Below are positions 22,094-34,056 of a DNA stretch of 64,000 nucleotides, in pieces. Each line of letters opens with the position of its first letter. Within the stretch, counting starts at the first letter, position 1. The stretch spans positions 45,815,289-45,879,288 of the forward strand of contig NC_092346.1 of the NCBI RefSeq assembly GCF_963676685.1, in the 5' to 3' direction. This DNA is from Mytilus edulis (Eukaryota; Mollusca; Bivalvia; Mytilida; Mytilidae). The notes under the pieces were generated by a model that made no database searches, was not told the DNA's origin, and worked only from the letters and a program-made list of their open reading frames with translations. The position numbers and the translations under genes were made by a program.

Positions 22094-22704
22094 CAACATT
22101 GTGCAATTCTTGAATGGTAGATGGTAACAGAAAAGAATTTATTTTTGATATTTTTTTTATCTAGCAAAAGAAAGTTTCGAAAGAAAAATACTTTTGTTTG
22201 CTGTTTTCTTCTTATTTTGACCAATTTGTAATAATGTATTTTTCTCAAACTATCAAAAGAAAGGAACTGTTTTGAAATCAATGTTGTTCCCGTAACCAAC
22301 TCTGTCCTGTTACTGAAGATATTTTCATGGTACCTGCAATCGGACTATTTTTTACTATATTTCTAAACCTAATTTATTGTATCGATAAAAATATTAATCG
22401 GCTTAGTTAAAAAATAATGCAGGATATACAAGTAAACCACAAATAGCGTCTTTACTTTATTACTCATTCACATTAAAAACAAATTAAAACTGATTCACTT
22501 TGGTACCATATTTTACATTGATATAGGTACTACATTTATCGATTTTTTTAAATAACAGACAACTGTTCCTGAATCCTCAATGTTTGTTCTTTGTTTTGTG
22601 CTATTTAAATACAGGTTTCAAAGTCATTATTTTTTTTAAGTTTTTTTCATTGCTCAAAAAAAGACTTTATCAGATATAATCTCATCGGCATATTCAGTTA
22701 ATGA
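22094..22704. other. AT-rich intergenic
   Basis: No supported feature between the transposon end and the B-box/NHL pseudogene. Confidence 0.5.
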
Positions 22705-24350
22705 CTACTCGACAAGATTGTACACGAATGTCAACTCAGAACGGTTTCACACTACTAACACTTGTTTGTCTTTGTTGTAGTGTAAGGCACTTGGACTGTT
22801 CAGATCGTCATTTTTTGTAAAAACATTTCTACTGCATCGTCCGTCTTGTTGTATTACGATTATCTTATTCGACTGTATATCAGCAACATATACATTTTGG
22901 TGATCATCAACCGTGATGCCCCTAAGATCGACCGGAGATTTATCCGTGTGTTTCCATATATTCTCGCCCGTCATGGAGATACAAGTTACAGACGAAGTTG
23001 TTGTAAAATAAATTCGATCTTTTGTGGTTGTCAAGTATAATCCACACTTAATATTTATTGTATTCAGTACTTTTCCCGTAACATCTATTATTACAATGCC
23101 ACCTGTAATAATAAATAGTTTATTGTCCTGGTATGATATACCATAGCAACTTTTCTCAAATTTTACTTTCTTCTCGACAGTATAGGTTTTTATATTTAAA
23201 AATTCAATGTACTGACTATGGTTATAAGTAACAGCAATACGGTCAGTGTCTATGACTGTCAAATCAAACGTTTTGTCAGAACAAGGTATGTCACGGATAT
23301 GTTTACCGTCTTCACTATACTCCATTACTACACACTTTCCCAAAGAATTAGCTATCAACAAATTACCATTTGGTAATATGGAACACCCAGACAACCACAT
23401 GAATTTATCCTTATTGTTCACTTTAAATTTGTTCTTCAACTGGAGACTGACGTTATTAATGTTTTTCATGTCAGGCTTTTGAATGTTTATCTGGGCTTGA
23501 TCTACCTTTGCTTCTTTGAAAGGTAGATTAGTTTTAGTCGTCTGAACTGATCTAACTCATTCATTAAAGCCATTATAGATGGATTTAACGTTAAGTTCAT
23601 TTCATAATTCTGGAAACACTTGATTCTGTCTTTTACGAATTCTACTTCTTTGTATACTGCTTTATTGATCTGTCGCATTCCAAGGAAAAGCTGAATGTCG
23701 GACGCGAATGATTCCAGTTGCGATGTTTGTTCTCTCAGACAACTGAAGTCTCACTCTGATTTTTTTAAACGCGTTAAAAGTTTGCTCTCTTCGGATTTAC
23801 AATCCCCATGTTTTGAGTCTGATTCTAGAAGAAGTTTTTGTTCTAAATCGGCTAACTTATCCATTATTCTTGCTCGTGTAGCATTGATTGTATTTTTTAT
23901 GAATTGCTTCTGGCCTTCTAACTTTTCCATTGCTGAATCACGATCGTTAATGATTTGTTCAAGATTTTGTATTGTCAAGGTTAAAGTATCCTCCAAATCA
24001 GCTAATGCAGTTGATTGCTTTGCATTTGCAGCAGCTTTTTCTAAAGGGATGACGTCAGAGCATGTTCTATGACGAGATGGCACACAGCCTAAACAAACTG
24101 CAGCATCATGTGTTTTACAATAAAGTTCGAATCGCTTGTCATGATCTTCACAGTTTAGACTAACAGAATTATTTTCTATCTGCCGGTAGTCTTGAGTGGA
24201 TATAAGCCTGTGATTACGTGTTGTTTTTATAGATTTATGAACCTTCTCACAATCTACACACAATCCCTCTTCACAAACTGTACACCATTTCTCTGCTTTT
24301 TTATTATTTTCCGCATAACCACAAGGACCACAAAGTATCGAATTCGACAT
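22705..24350 (-). pseudogene. B-box/NHL-repeat (TRIM-like) pseudogene, first copy of the duplication
   Basis: This is a close paralogue of the intact gene at 39244-40905 in the same orientation. Three breaks are visible against that gene. A TGA stands in place of an arginine codon after LLTRLKKSE (23751-23753). A 16-base deletion near 23545, just after MNELDQF, shifts the frame. A TGA at 22747-22749 removes the last 17 or so residues. The two B-boxes, the coiled coil and the NHL-like propeller are otherwise recognisable. An acceptor (ttacag, exon start 24360) precedes the ATG, as in the intact copy, so this is a DNA-level duplicate and not a processed copy. A truncated two-B-box product (about 199 residues) could still be made. 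Confidence 0.85.
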
Positions 24351-24360
24351 CTTGGAATAC

Positions 24361-26281
24361 CTGTAAATAATTAACATACTATATAGTAAAATATTATTTC
24401 TATCGATCATCGCGGTGGGAAGTCGTCAAGAACACAGTATTATTTTATTTAGGGGGTTCACTCTTTTTTTTCTTTGACACCTTACTTCGACAGGAAGAAT
24501 TCTAATGCAATTATTTTGTATAAATAGTTCTGATTGGATGACAGTTACCGTAAAATTCTCTATCTCCTTGTCTGTAACTAACAGACTAAGGAAGCCGACA
24601 TCTAATTTCTACAATAATAAGCCAAAAAACTCACATGTTGCACCTAAAAATCTTCTTTATATTAAATTTTATTACATTCTGAAGCGGCACAGAAGCCAGA
24701 AAACGCCCGCTGTTTATGTTTGACGCCGGAAGCATACATATGACGTCACCTAGTGAAGGACCAAAGAAGATAACATCTTTTCGCGGACTTTACTTTAATG
24801 AAGATTTTATATTGAAATAATGATTGAAATTTAATTTTGAACTTGTTTTATTTAAATATATAAGAATTAAAACGATATATAAAATTAAATGGTATGAAAT
24901 AAATGTTTGATGACAAACAATCAAAGATTACCTTTGTACGTTTTTCAAATTTTCCACGTTTTAATCTTATCAAGAAGCCTATATGTTAAGAATAACTGTT
25001 CTCCTGTATTCAATACAAGACTTAACAAAAGATTCAAGGTCGATTAATCCTTGAATTTATTTTAATATAGAACCATTTTAATATTCACATTTTCTAACCT
25101 TTATACTATTTTACTGGTTAAGGTGTGTGCTCTCAAATAGCAGTTGTATGTCTTTGTGAACACTAAAGTCTTTAAGACTAATACAAACTTCAATTTTGAT
25201 CGCACATCTTTTCCTTTCCATTTTTATTTAAATATTACAGGTAGATGAAATGAAAATATATAATGATATCGTAAAATAAAACTAGTAACAGAATATGAAA
25301 TAAAAAGTGAAAGTGTAAAAAGATCCCACCCCAAAATAGATTGAAAATGTCTTAGAAAACTTTAACGACAGCCGTCGGAGGATTGGATGCTTGCTTAAGA
25401 AAACTCCTCTGAGGAATGTAAGAAACAAATGATTTGGAATAAGTCCTGAAACAACACATAAATTTGAGAATCGAAATGGGAAATGCTTCAAAGAGACAAC
25501 AACCCAACAAAAGAGAAGAAAACAGCCGAAGGCCACCAAAAGGTCTTCAACACAGCAAAAAATCCTGCACCCGGAGGTGTGCTTCAGCTGGCCCCGAAAC
25601 AAAAATGTGTAAAAGTTCAGGGAAATGGATGTCATACACAGGTGCAAAGCCGCGGGATTAAACTTGTTTTTTGAGGTCTCAACGCACCCTCTATACCTCT
25701 AGTCAATGTAGAAAAAACAAATACACAGCAGTAATACTCAGTTTAAAAGAAGTCCGAGTCCGATGTCAGTATACGTAACAAAAGAAGGCTAAACAAAATG
25801 ACTAGGATACATAAATTCATAAAGGACTACTAGCAGTTACTGACATGATAACAACAGACATCTAATAAACTGATAAAAAGAGTATGTCTTCATCATATCA
25901 ATATCAGGCACAATCCCTCCCGTTACGGGTTTGAAATCATTCCATCATAAAATATATGAGAAGAACATAACCCGTAGTTTACCAACATACATGTGTTTAT
26001 TTCCGATGCAAAGACAATATTAGTGAATCAAAATTCAAACATTTTATCTTTAATGACCTCACAACATTATCGTAACTACATGTATATCCCTTCTTAATAA
26101 TTATGGCTGTTAATTGTTTGTTAGCTTTTAAAGTGAATGCCGGTATGTTTGTGTTTTGTAAAAAATATTACCATAACAGATTTGATGTGAAAAGTACCTG
26201 AAAGTATAAAATGATGTCTTTGTACCAATGATGATATTTAGAAAATGATTTGACTAGTATTATATGTCTCTGTATTATATA
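24361..26281. other. 5' intron/flank of the first B-box gene copy
   Basis: No coding signal. The stretch 25100-25260 (ggtgtgtgctctc ... tttgatcgcacatctttt) matches 42665-42775, the equivalent flank of the intact gene. The rest is AT-rich with a family-2 repeat at 25466-25672. Confidence 0.55.
25466..25672 (+). repeat. dispersed repeat family 2
   Basis: Starts near gaatcgaaatgggaaatgct and continues aaagagacaacaacccaac, ggtcttcaacacagc and ccggaggtgtgcttcagctg. A second copy is at 60268-60415. Short open frames here are accidental. Confidence 0.65.
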
Positions 26282-27562
26282 CACATGGAAAAAAGTATTG
26301 CAACACCAAATTGAAATTGAAATAAAAAAAAAACACTTTTTATTTTTTTGTGATATAATTTGGTAAAATAGAACAACTTAAACAATATTTAAGTATCACC
26401 TGAGCTTAATCAATAAATATCGAATCGATAAGTTTTTATCTGCACATGCAGCTACTGTACCCGTAAACAGCAAACAGATGTTTTCATCCTCATTGTTTTC
26501 AACACATTAAATAACCAAGTTTTTAAAGTTATGTGATTGACACCTTGTAATGGGTCCTCGACAACTCTAAACTGCAGCATGATGGCATATTATCAGCATG
26601 AGAGAGGCAGGGATGTCGCTGTAACAACTGCACGTATTGTTGGTCATAACCATTCCACTATAAGGCGTTTTGAGTTAAAAAATAAGGCACTAAACGATGT
26701 TCAAGACCTTCCGAGATAAAGAAGACCCCCTATACCATTTGCTAGGGAAAATCAAGCATAATGAAGGTTGGTCAGAAGGAATACAATACAATCCTAAAAA
26801 GAGAGTGGTGGGCATACAGGAGCTTTTTAACAAGAACTGTTCGTGATCGACTCATCGCTACTGGTTATCGTGCGATAAGACCATTTCAGAGACCTTTGCT
26901 TACAAACAGACACACAGTTTTCCGTATCAAATGTAGTGCAGAGCTCGCTAAAGTTGAAAATTAGCATCGTGGAGGAAGATCCATTGTTCCAATGGAACTC
27001 GGTTCATCTTCCTTGGACGGATCGTAGCCCGGATTTGAACCATATCGAGCATATATGGAACACTATTGGGCGGAACGTGCGCGAAAGGACACCCCAGTTC
27101 AAACACATCATGAAATAAACAATGCTCTTCATCAGAAATGGTTGCTGCTACCTTAGCAACAAATTAGTCGATTTTTGGCAGGAATCAGAAGACGTTTAGA
27201 TGCGGTTATCCGTTTGAACGGAGGCTGCGCACAAAGTACTAATTATTTGGCGTATAACGATCAACCATGATGTGAACAGTCATCTGAAGATTAATTTTGA
27301 AATGTCTGATATTGTAAGGTTCGACTACAGTAAAAGTTGTAAAATGCATTTTTTTGTACAAAAAACACTTCATTTTGTTATTAAAATTGTGGTTATATAA
27401 ATCATTTTTTTTCAAACATTTTTTGTTCGTTTCAATGCAAATGTTATCATAAACTATGTTTCAATAATATTATACAAATATTTTATTATATTCCATTCAA
27501 AAAAAGAGGCTGATTTTTCAAATCTTTAAAAATCAAGGTGTTGCAATACTTTTTTCCATGTG
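26282..27562 (+). mobile_element. Tc1/mariner-type element with decayed transposase
   Basis: Perfect 26-bp terminal inverted repeats begin CACATGGAAAAAAGTATTGC and are flanked by TA on both sides (26280-26281 and 27563-27564), the hallmark of Tc1/mariner. Inside, plus-strand remnants are recognisable: YYQHERGRDVAVTTARIVG with TIRRF (helix-turn-helix part, about 26590-26670), RLIATGYRAIRPFQRP (about 26850) and a C-terminal RSPDLNHIEHIWN box (about 27025), the last holding the third-acid region of the DDE/D domain. Stops interrupt the frame. The middle of the catalytic domain (first two acids) appears deleted near 26945-26990, so the element cannot make its own transposase. The good TIRs suggest it could once be mobilised in trans. 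Confidence 0.88.
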
Positions 27563-28060
27563 TATATGTCTCTGGTGATACCGAAAACCCTAGTGTAATA
27601 ATTTGTCAGTAATTCATATATTTCTTTCGTGTTTTCATTCACGACGAACAAATTGAGATATATAAACACCATAAATTATGACATTGTGTTGTAAAATCTG
27701 GATTCATTGAATATTTAAGACAATATAACAAATCATTAAAACAAATCTAGAAAGCAAGTCGGTCGACTGAGAAGATGCGCAGGAAATTGCACTGTAACTG
27801 GAAAAGATGTATGTTTTAAATTGGCAACATTTTGGCTTTTGAACACTAAAAGAGTTATTGAAAGAATTCAAGTGCGTGAAGTGAGCGTGACACCGACCAA
27901 ACACCACGCGTCTGATTATATATTTCCGTTCTGACTGGACATGATTGATTTCAAATATATCGAACAACTGATACCATTCAACTGATACCTTTCAAAGTTA
28001 TATCGATGCAACTTCGGTAAGAATGCTAAAATAAGCTAAGATCTGTCAACGGGTTTTTTT
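27563..28060. other. flank shared with 42780-43060 (segmental duplication)
   Basis: From about 27790 the words ctggaaaagatgtatgtttt, gagttattgaaag, gagcgtgacaccgacc and gatgcaacttcggt match, in order and with point changes, 42829-43035. No gene is seen. Confidence 0.55.
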
Positions 28061-28085
28061 TTTGAGAGCTAGGGCACGAGGTACA

Positions 28086-28818
28086 GGGCGCCGAATGGGA
28101 ATTGAACTTTTTGTAGTCAAAACCAATTTTGTGTACACAAAATTCAATTTTGTAATGACGAAATTCATTTTTGTAGACAAAATACATTTTTTTATTTGAA
28201 TACAAAATTGACTTTTGTGACACGAAATTTTACTTTTGTGACAAAAATGAATTTTGTGACACAAAACTGACTTTTGTGCTAAATTTTCACTTCTGTTTAA
28301 CAAAACTCAATTTTGTCTACGCAAAAATAAACACAAAATTGAATTTGGTCATGACAAAAATGAATTTAGTGTCACAAAAGTCAATTTTGTCTACACAAAA
28401 AAAAAATAACCACAAAATTGAATATTGTCATGACAAAAATGAATTTTGTGTCTATGATTGTGTAGACAAAATTGACTTTTGTGACAAAAATGACTTTTGT
28501 AACACAAAATTGACTTTTGTGTTAAATTTAACTTCTGTTTAACAGAACTCAATTTTGTCTACACAAAAATAAACACAAAATTGAATTTTGTGACAAAATT
28601 TCAGTTTTGTATGCAAATTAGTTCACAGAATCCAAACGGAACTAATTTGCATACAAATAACTTTTGTCCACAGAAAGATAATTTTGTATGACAAATTTAA
28701 ATTTGTAGTATGCTACAAGTTTTTGTTAACTGAACTCATTTTTGTTGAACAAAACTCACTGTTGTCCGTACAAAATTGAATTTCGAGTACAAAACCACAA
28801 GAGTCCCATTTGGTGCCC
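28086..28818. mobile_element. TIR element filled with ACAAAA/TTTTGT repeats
   Basis: The left end gggcgccgaatggga (28086-28100) and right end tcccatttggtgccc (28804-28818) are inverse with two mismatches. The interior is a degenerate array of short units such as acaaaattgacttttgtgac in both orientations. A tighter inverted repeat (tttgtatgcaaattagttc / gaactaatttgcatacaaa) lies near 28605-28660. Open frames in it are by-products. Confidence 0.55.
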
Positions 28819-29458
28819 CTTACGAGGAGCATTTGTCAAAATAGGTAAAAATAAATAAATATAGACTTTTGTGCTAAATTTTCACTTCTGTTTAACAAAA
28901 CTCAATTTTGTCTACGCAAAAATAAACACAAAATTGAATTTGGTCATGACAAAAATGAATTTAGTGTCACAAAAGTCAATTTTGTCTACACAAAAAAAAA
29001 ATAACCACAAAATTGAATATTGTCATGACAAAAATGAATTTTGTGTCTATGATTGTGTAGACAAAATTGACTTTTGTGACAAAAATGACTTTTGTAACAC
29101 AAAATTGACTTTTGTGTTAAATTTAACTTCTGTTTAACAGAACTCAATTTTGTCTACACAAAAATAAACACAAAATTGAATTTTGTGACAAAATTTCAGT
29201 TTTGTATGCAAATTAGTTCACAGAATCCAAACGGAACTAATTTGCATACAAATAACTTTTGTCCACAGAAAGATAATTTTGTATGACAAATTTAAATTTG
29301 TAGTATGCTACAAGTTTTTGTTAACTGAACTCATTTTTGTTGAACAAAACTCACTGTTGTCCGTACAAAATTGAATTTCGAGTACAAAACCACAAGAGTC
29401 CCATTTGGTGCCCCTTACGAGGAGCATTTGTCAAAATAGGTAAAAATAAATAAATAAA
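28269..29458. repeat. 595-bp direct tandem duplication
   Basis: The sequence 28269-28863 repeats as 28864-29458. I found no difference on reading, and both contain an identical 88-codon chance frame (28276 and 28871). The copied unit covers the right two-thirds of the ACAAAA element plus its flank up to aaaataaataaat. Confidence 0.85.
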
Positions 29459-29459
29459 C

Positions 29460-29830
29460 TCATCATAGATACCAGGATTGAATTTTGTATTCACACCAGA
29501 CACGTGTTTCGTCCACAAAAGTCTCATCAGTGACGCTCAAATCCAAAAAAGTTAATAGGCCAAATAAAGTACGAAGGTGAAGAGCATTGAGGATCAAAAT
29601 TCCTAAAATTTTTGACAAATAAAGGTAAGGTTATCTATTCCTGAGGTTGAAAAGCATTAGTATTTAAAAAATTGAAAAAATTGTAAACAGTTTTAGAATT
29701 TAAAAATATGGCAATATCAATGATAATTCATGTCAGCACAGAAGTGCTGACTAATGGGCTGGTGATACCCTCGGGGAATTAAAACTCCACCAGCAGCGGC
29801 ATCGACCAAAACAAAATGCACCTTCAATTA
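29460..29830. repeat. dispersed repeat family R with gctggtgataccctcgg core
   Basis: It begins ataccaggattgaattttgt, runs through gtttcgtccac and ctcatcagtgacgctcaaat, and ends in the block gggctggtgataccctcggg ... ccaccagcagcggcatcgac. The same blocks recur at 37924-38335 and, inverted in the core, at 41950-42010. Confidence 0.6.
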
Positions 29831-29849
29831 TTATGTTTTATGAAAATAA

Positions 29850-31675
29850 CTAGAGGCTCTAAAGAGCCTGTGTCGCTCACCTTGGTCTATGTGCATATTA
29901 AACAAAGGACACAAATGGATTCATGACAAAATTGTATTTTGGTGATGGTGATGTGTTTGAAGTTCTTACTTTACTGAACATTCTTGCTTCTTACAATTAT
30001 ATCTATAATGAACTTTGCCCATTAGTAACAGAGAAAAATATTTGGTAAAAATTTACATAAATTTACCAAATTAATGAAAATTGTTAAAAATTGACTATAA
30101 AGGGCAATAACTCCTTAAGGGGTCAATTGACAATTTAAGTCATGTGGACTTATTTGTAGATCTTACTTTGATGAACATTATCGCTGTTTACAGTTTATCG
30201 CTATCTATAATAGTATTCAAGATAATAACCAAAAACAGCAAAATTTCTTTAAAAATTACCAATTGGAGGGCAGCAACCCAACAACCGGTTGTCCAATTCA
30301 TTTGAATATTTCAGGGCAGATATATATTGACTTGATTAACAATTTAACTCCTTGTCAGATTTCCTCTAAATGATTTGGTTTCAGAGTTATAAGCAAAAAA
30401 CTACATTTTACCCCTGTTCTATTTTTAGCCGTGGTGGCCATCTTGGTTGGATGGCAAGGTCATCGGACACATTTTTCAAACAAGGTACCTCAAAGATAAT
30501 TGTGGTTAAGTTTGAATTAATTTGGCCCAGTAGTTTCAGAGGAGAAGATTTTTGTAAAAGATAACTAAGATTTACAAAAAATGGTTAAAAATTGACTATA
30601 AAGGGCAATAACTCCTAAAGGGGTCAACTGACCATTTCGGTCATGTTGACTTATTTGTAAATCTTACTTTGATGAACATTATTGTTGTAAACAGTTTATC
30701 TCTATCTATAATAATATTCAAGATAATAACCAAAAACAGCAAAATTTCCTCAAAATGACCAATTCAGGGGCAGCAACCCAACAACGGGTTGACCGATTCA
30801 TCTGAAAATTTCAGGGCAGATAGATCTTGACCTGATAAACATATTTACCCCGTGTCAGATTTCCTCTAAATGCTTTGGTTTTTGAGTTATAAGCCAAAAA
30901 CTGCATTTTACCCCTATGTTCTATTTTTAGCCGTGGCGGCCATCTTGGTTGGTTGACCGGGTCACGCCACACATTTTTTAAACTAGATACCCCAAAGATG
31001 ATTGTGGCCAACTTTGGATTAATTTGGCCCAGTAGTTTCAGTGGAGAAGATTTTTGTAAAAGATTACTTAGATTTGTGAAAAATGGTTAAAAATTGACTA
31101 TAAAGGGCAATAACTCCTAAAGGGGTCAACTGACCATTTCGGTCATGTTGAATTATTTGTAAATCTAACTTTGCCGAACATTATTGCTGTTTACAGTTTA
31201 TCTCTATCTATAATAATATTCAAGATAATAACCAAAAACAGCAAAATTTCCTCAAAATGACCAATTCAGGGGCAGCAACCCAACAACAGGTTGACCGATT
31301 CATCTGAAAATTTCAGGGCAGATAGATCTTGACCTGATAAACATATTTACCCCATGTCAGATTTCCTCTAAATGCTTTGGTTTTTGAGTTATAAGCCAAA
31401 AACTGCATTTTACCCCTATGTTCTATTTTTAGCCGTGGCGGCCATCTTGGTTGGTTGACCGGGTCACGCTACACATTTTTTAAACTAGATACCCCAATGA
31501 TGATTGTGGCCAAGTTTGGTTCAAGTTGGCCCAGTAGTTTCAGAGGAGAAGATTTTTGTAAAAGTTAACGACGACGGACGACGGACGACGACGGACGACA
31601 GACGACGGACGACGACGGACGCCGGACGCAAAGTGATGGGAAAAGCTCACTTGGCCCTTCGGGCCAGGTGAGCTA
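29850..31675. mobile_element. tandem-repeat element with three ~501-bp units and hairpin ends
   Basis: Units start at 30096, 30597 and 31099 (tataaagggcaataactcc), spaced 501 and 502 bases; the third stops near 31565. Left end: gaggctctaaagagcctg followed by tcgctcaccttgg. Right end: gctcacttggcccttcgggc followed by caggtgagc, a strong hairpin. A ggacgacgacgg microsatellite (31565-31630) lies before it. Internal short frames are shadows. The architecture is like bivalve pearl or Helitron-like non-autonomous elements. It sits in the intron of the pseudogenised B-box gene copy. Confidence 0.75.
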
Positions 31676-31689
31676 AAAATAAATTCGTT

Positions 31690-32240
31690 CCGATCAAGAA
31701 GATGGGTTGAGGACCCGCGTGGATTTCCCGACACCGCCCCTGAATCCGCAACTCAAATCAAAATTGAAATCAAAATTTGTAAATTTCCTGAAAAAAAGGC
31801 CAAAATAAAAACAACGTCTGCATGGATTGTCGTATTTGTAGGAAATTCGTCGCAATGTTATTCTTTTTTCGCTGTATTTGTTGTTTTTATTCAATATGAT
31901 TGAACCAAATCGACGCGATCTATTTTTGTTTATCGCTAAAATTAAAACAAGGAGGTTATCATACAATACAACTATGGCTCCAGATTTGTGAAATAAGATA
32001 AAAAAAATGTTTTTAATATATGTACCATTTTGCTTCAAATGACTCCTTATTACCTTGTAACACTATCTTTGCTATTAGTATTATTTGTTTTCCTTACCTT
32101 GATATTCCCTGTGAATGACAGTATCTTCTTCGTCGTGTCCTACGAAGGCATCAGTTTAACAGTCTCGAGATATTACACAAAAATCACATGTTGCTGATAA
32201 ACGAGGCAAAGTCCAAAAAGGTAAACAGTAATAATCAGTT
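31690..32240 (-). other. 5' end region of the first B-box gene copy
   Basis: From about 32020 to 32200 this matches 43460-43640. A donor-like junction (tatcaag before gtaa, exon end 32098) is shared, so a non-coding 5' exon of the gene probably lies at about 32098-32160, joined to the acceptor at 24360. Confidence 0.5.
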
Positions 32241-32479
32241 TAATAATTTGGTCAGATTACTTATACACTGTTATTGTTTTTTGAAATATATTTATATGAT
32301 GTAGTACTTTGATCTCATTGTTTAAAAGTTGTTTTAATTAACCTGCTTTCTTTTTATCAAGCATGGTTGCTATCAAATCGAAAAAGAAATAGGCGTTAGA
32401 TATCAAGGGGACATTCAAAATCATAAGACCATGAGAAACTGAAAACGCCATAGCATCAAACGAAATATGTTTTAAAGAT

Positions 32480-33300
32480 AAACAAGCCCACAAACCATGT
32501 AAAATATACGAGTAAAGCGGATTTGCTCCTCTGAGGAGGCTGTCACTCAACGGTTACAGGAACTTCGCGGATTTGTAACCAAACGAGGTTATAAGAAATG
32601 GAACATAGATAAGGGGTTTGCGCGTGCTAACAATAACAGCCGCACTGACCTGTTACAGTACAAAAAGAAGAGGCGCACCAATATAGTTTCATTTGTTTTA
32701 ACATACAATCCCGCCTTTACTAACGTTCACGTTTGATCCGTGCCAATTGGCAAAGTATTGCCAATGACCCAAAATTATCCTAAATCTTTCCCGATCTTCC
32801 TGTCTTAGCTTTTCGGAGACCAGCAAGTCTGAAAGACTTATTTGTGAGAGCACACTTTTCCTCTAATAAAAGCTGTTCAACTACAGGATGGTGCAAGTCA
32901 TGTGGTAACAGACGATGTCTGACTTGCCAACAAATACCGAATACTCAAACATTTACTTGCCGCTCAACTGGGTCTGTGTACACGATATTTTGCAATGTAA
33001 CTTGTAAAACACAGAATGTTGTATACATTCTTCAGTGTTGATGTGGCTTTTATATTGGCGAGACAGAACAGCCTTTCAACAAACGCATGAATGGTCATCG
33101 TAGTGCAAGCCCGACCTCCCCGTAAGGCGTCATTTGAGATCACATGGGCACGCTCAAACTGATATAAAAAAGCTCACTATCACTTTCATAGATCACAAAG
33201 ATGATTGGTCAAAAGGCCGACAGACTTGCTTGGGAAAGTTTTTGGATAAGAAAGCTCAGGGCAGTTTCACCAGAAGACATCTATGACCAAACTTAGAAGA
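32480..33300 (+). pseudogene. Penelope-like retroelement remnant with GIY-YIG domain
   Basis: Plus-strand fragments in order: ICSSEEAVTQRLQELRGF and KRGYKKWNIDKGFARA (32520-32630), VLTYNPAFTNVHV (about 32697), a cysteine-rich segment TGWCKSCGNRRCLTCQQ (about 32885), NVVYILQC then CGFYIGETEQPFNKRMNGHR (33018-33102), and DRLAWESFWIRKLR (about 33225). The YIG..T..R..H pattern marks a GIY-YIG nuclease, which in Penelope-like elements follows the reverse transcriptase. Stop codons at the VHV and LQC positions and frame changes show it is dead. The RT part itself is missing. The 3' untranslated part may run to about 33900 (ctgatgaaggatatctgtta). Confidence 0.75.
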
Positions 33301-34056
33301 GTCACTCATTTGCCTTATCATTACTCATTTTCCTGCCATCACTTGTGTCCAGTAGCTCCCGCTTCCGTACTGGACTCTTACACATTTCAGGAAGTTTTGA
33401 ATTATACTAGTTTTAATAACAGAGTTGGCAGGGATATATATGTACGCAGCCACGTTCAAATATTTAACCTTAGTAAACATTTGTTACTCATTTTTCGAAT
33501 CAAACAAATTTATATGTAATTGGGATGTTTAGATAGGCAGTCTCTGTTGCAATTTCTCTACCGTTGTCATATCTTAAATATTCTACCAGTTTAGATCAGT
33601 CAGGGCTGTTTATTGGGACTGTATTTCCACGCAGTTGTTGTAACATTTCAACTGTCGTCACCTAGAATTTTAGAGTTATGCCAGTTTATATCGCAAATAA
33701 CTGTTTTTATTTTAGCATATCTTTGCGGTCTTTGCGTCGTGTTTGAAAGTTTTAAATTGTACCAGCGTCTCTTTAACTGTTTTATTGTATAAAATTAAAG
33801 ATTGTGATAGTATAATCAGAATAGATTGACATGATTCATTTAACATCGTGATCATACTGATGAAGGATATCTGTTATCCGAAATATTTAACATATTGTTC
33901 GTTTTATTGTTATTTTTGGTGATGTTATACCCTTTTAGACTTGTTATATATTATATTGTGTAGTGTACTGTATCATAATTATATGATCCATTGCCCCGTA
34001 AGATTTATCGTTGACTATTTATTCAGTCATTTTATATATATATATAAACAAAACTA
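33301..34056. other. probable 3' tail of the Penelope-like copy, then unassigned
   Basis: No open frame of note. The tract ctgatgaaggatatctgtta near 33860 looks like the tail of a retroelement. A short (TA)n lies at 34035-34046. Confidence 0.35.

Noticed and set aside
25464-25674. Overlapping plus-strand frames of 63-65 codons
   Set aside because: They fall inside a dispersed repeat that recurs at 60268-60415.
28276-29137. Two identical 88-codon frames
   Set aside because: They are copies within a tandem duplication of an ACAAAA-rich repeat, with no protein-like composition.
31540-32038. Minus-strand frames of 64 and 114 codons
   Set aside because: They cross the end of a repeat element and its GACGG microsatellite; no conserved content.
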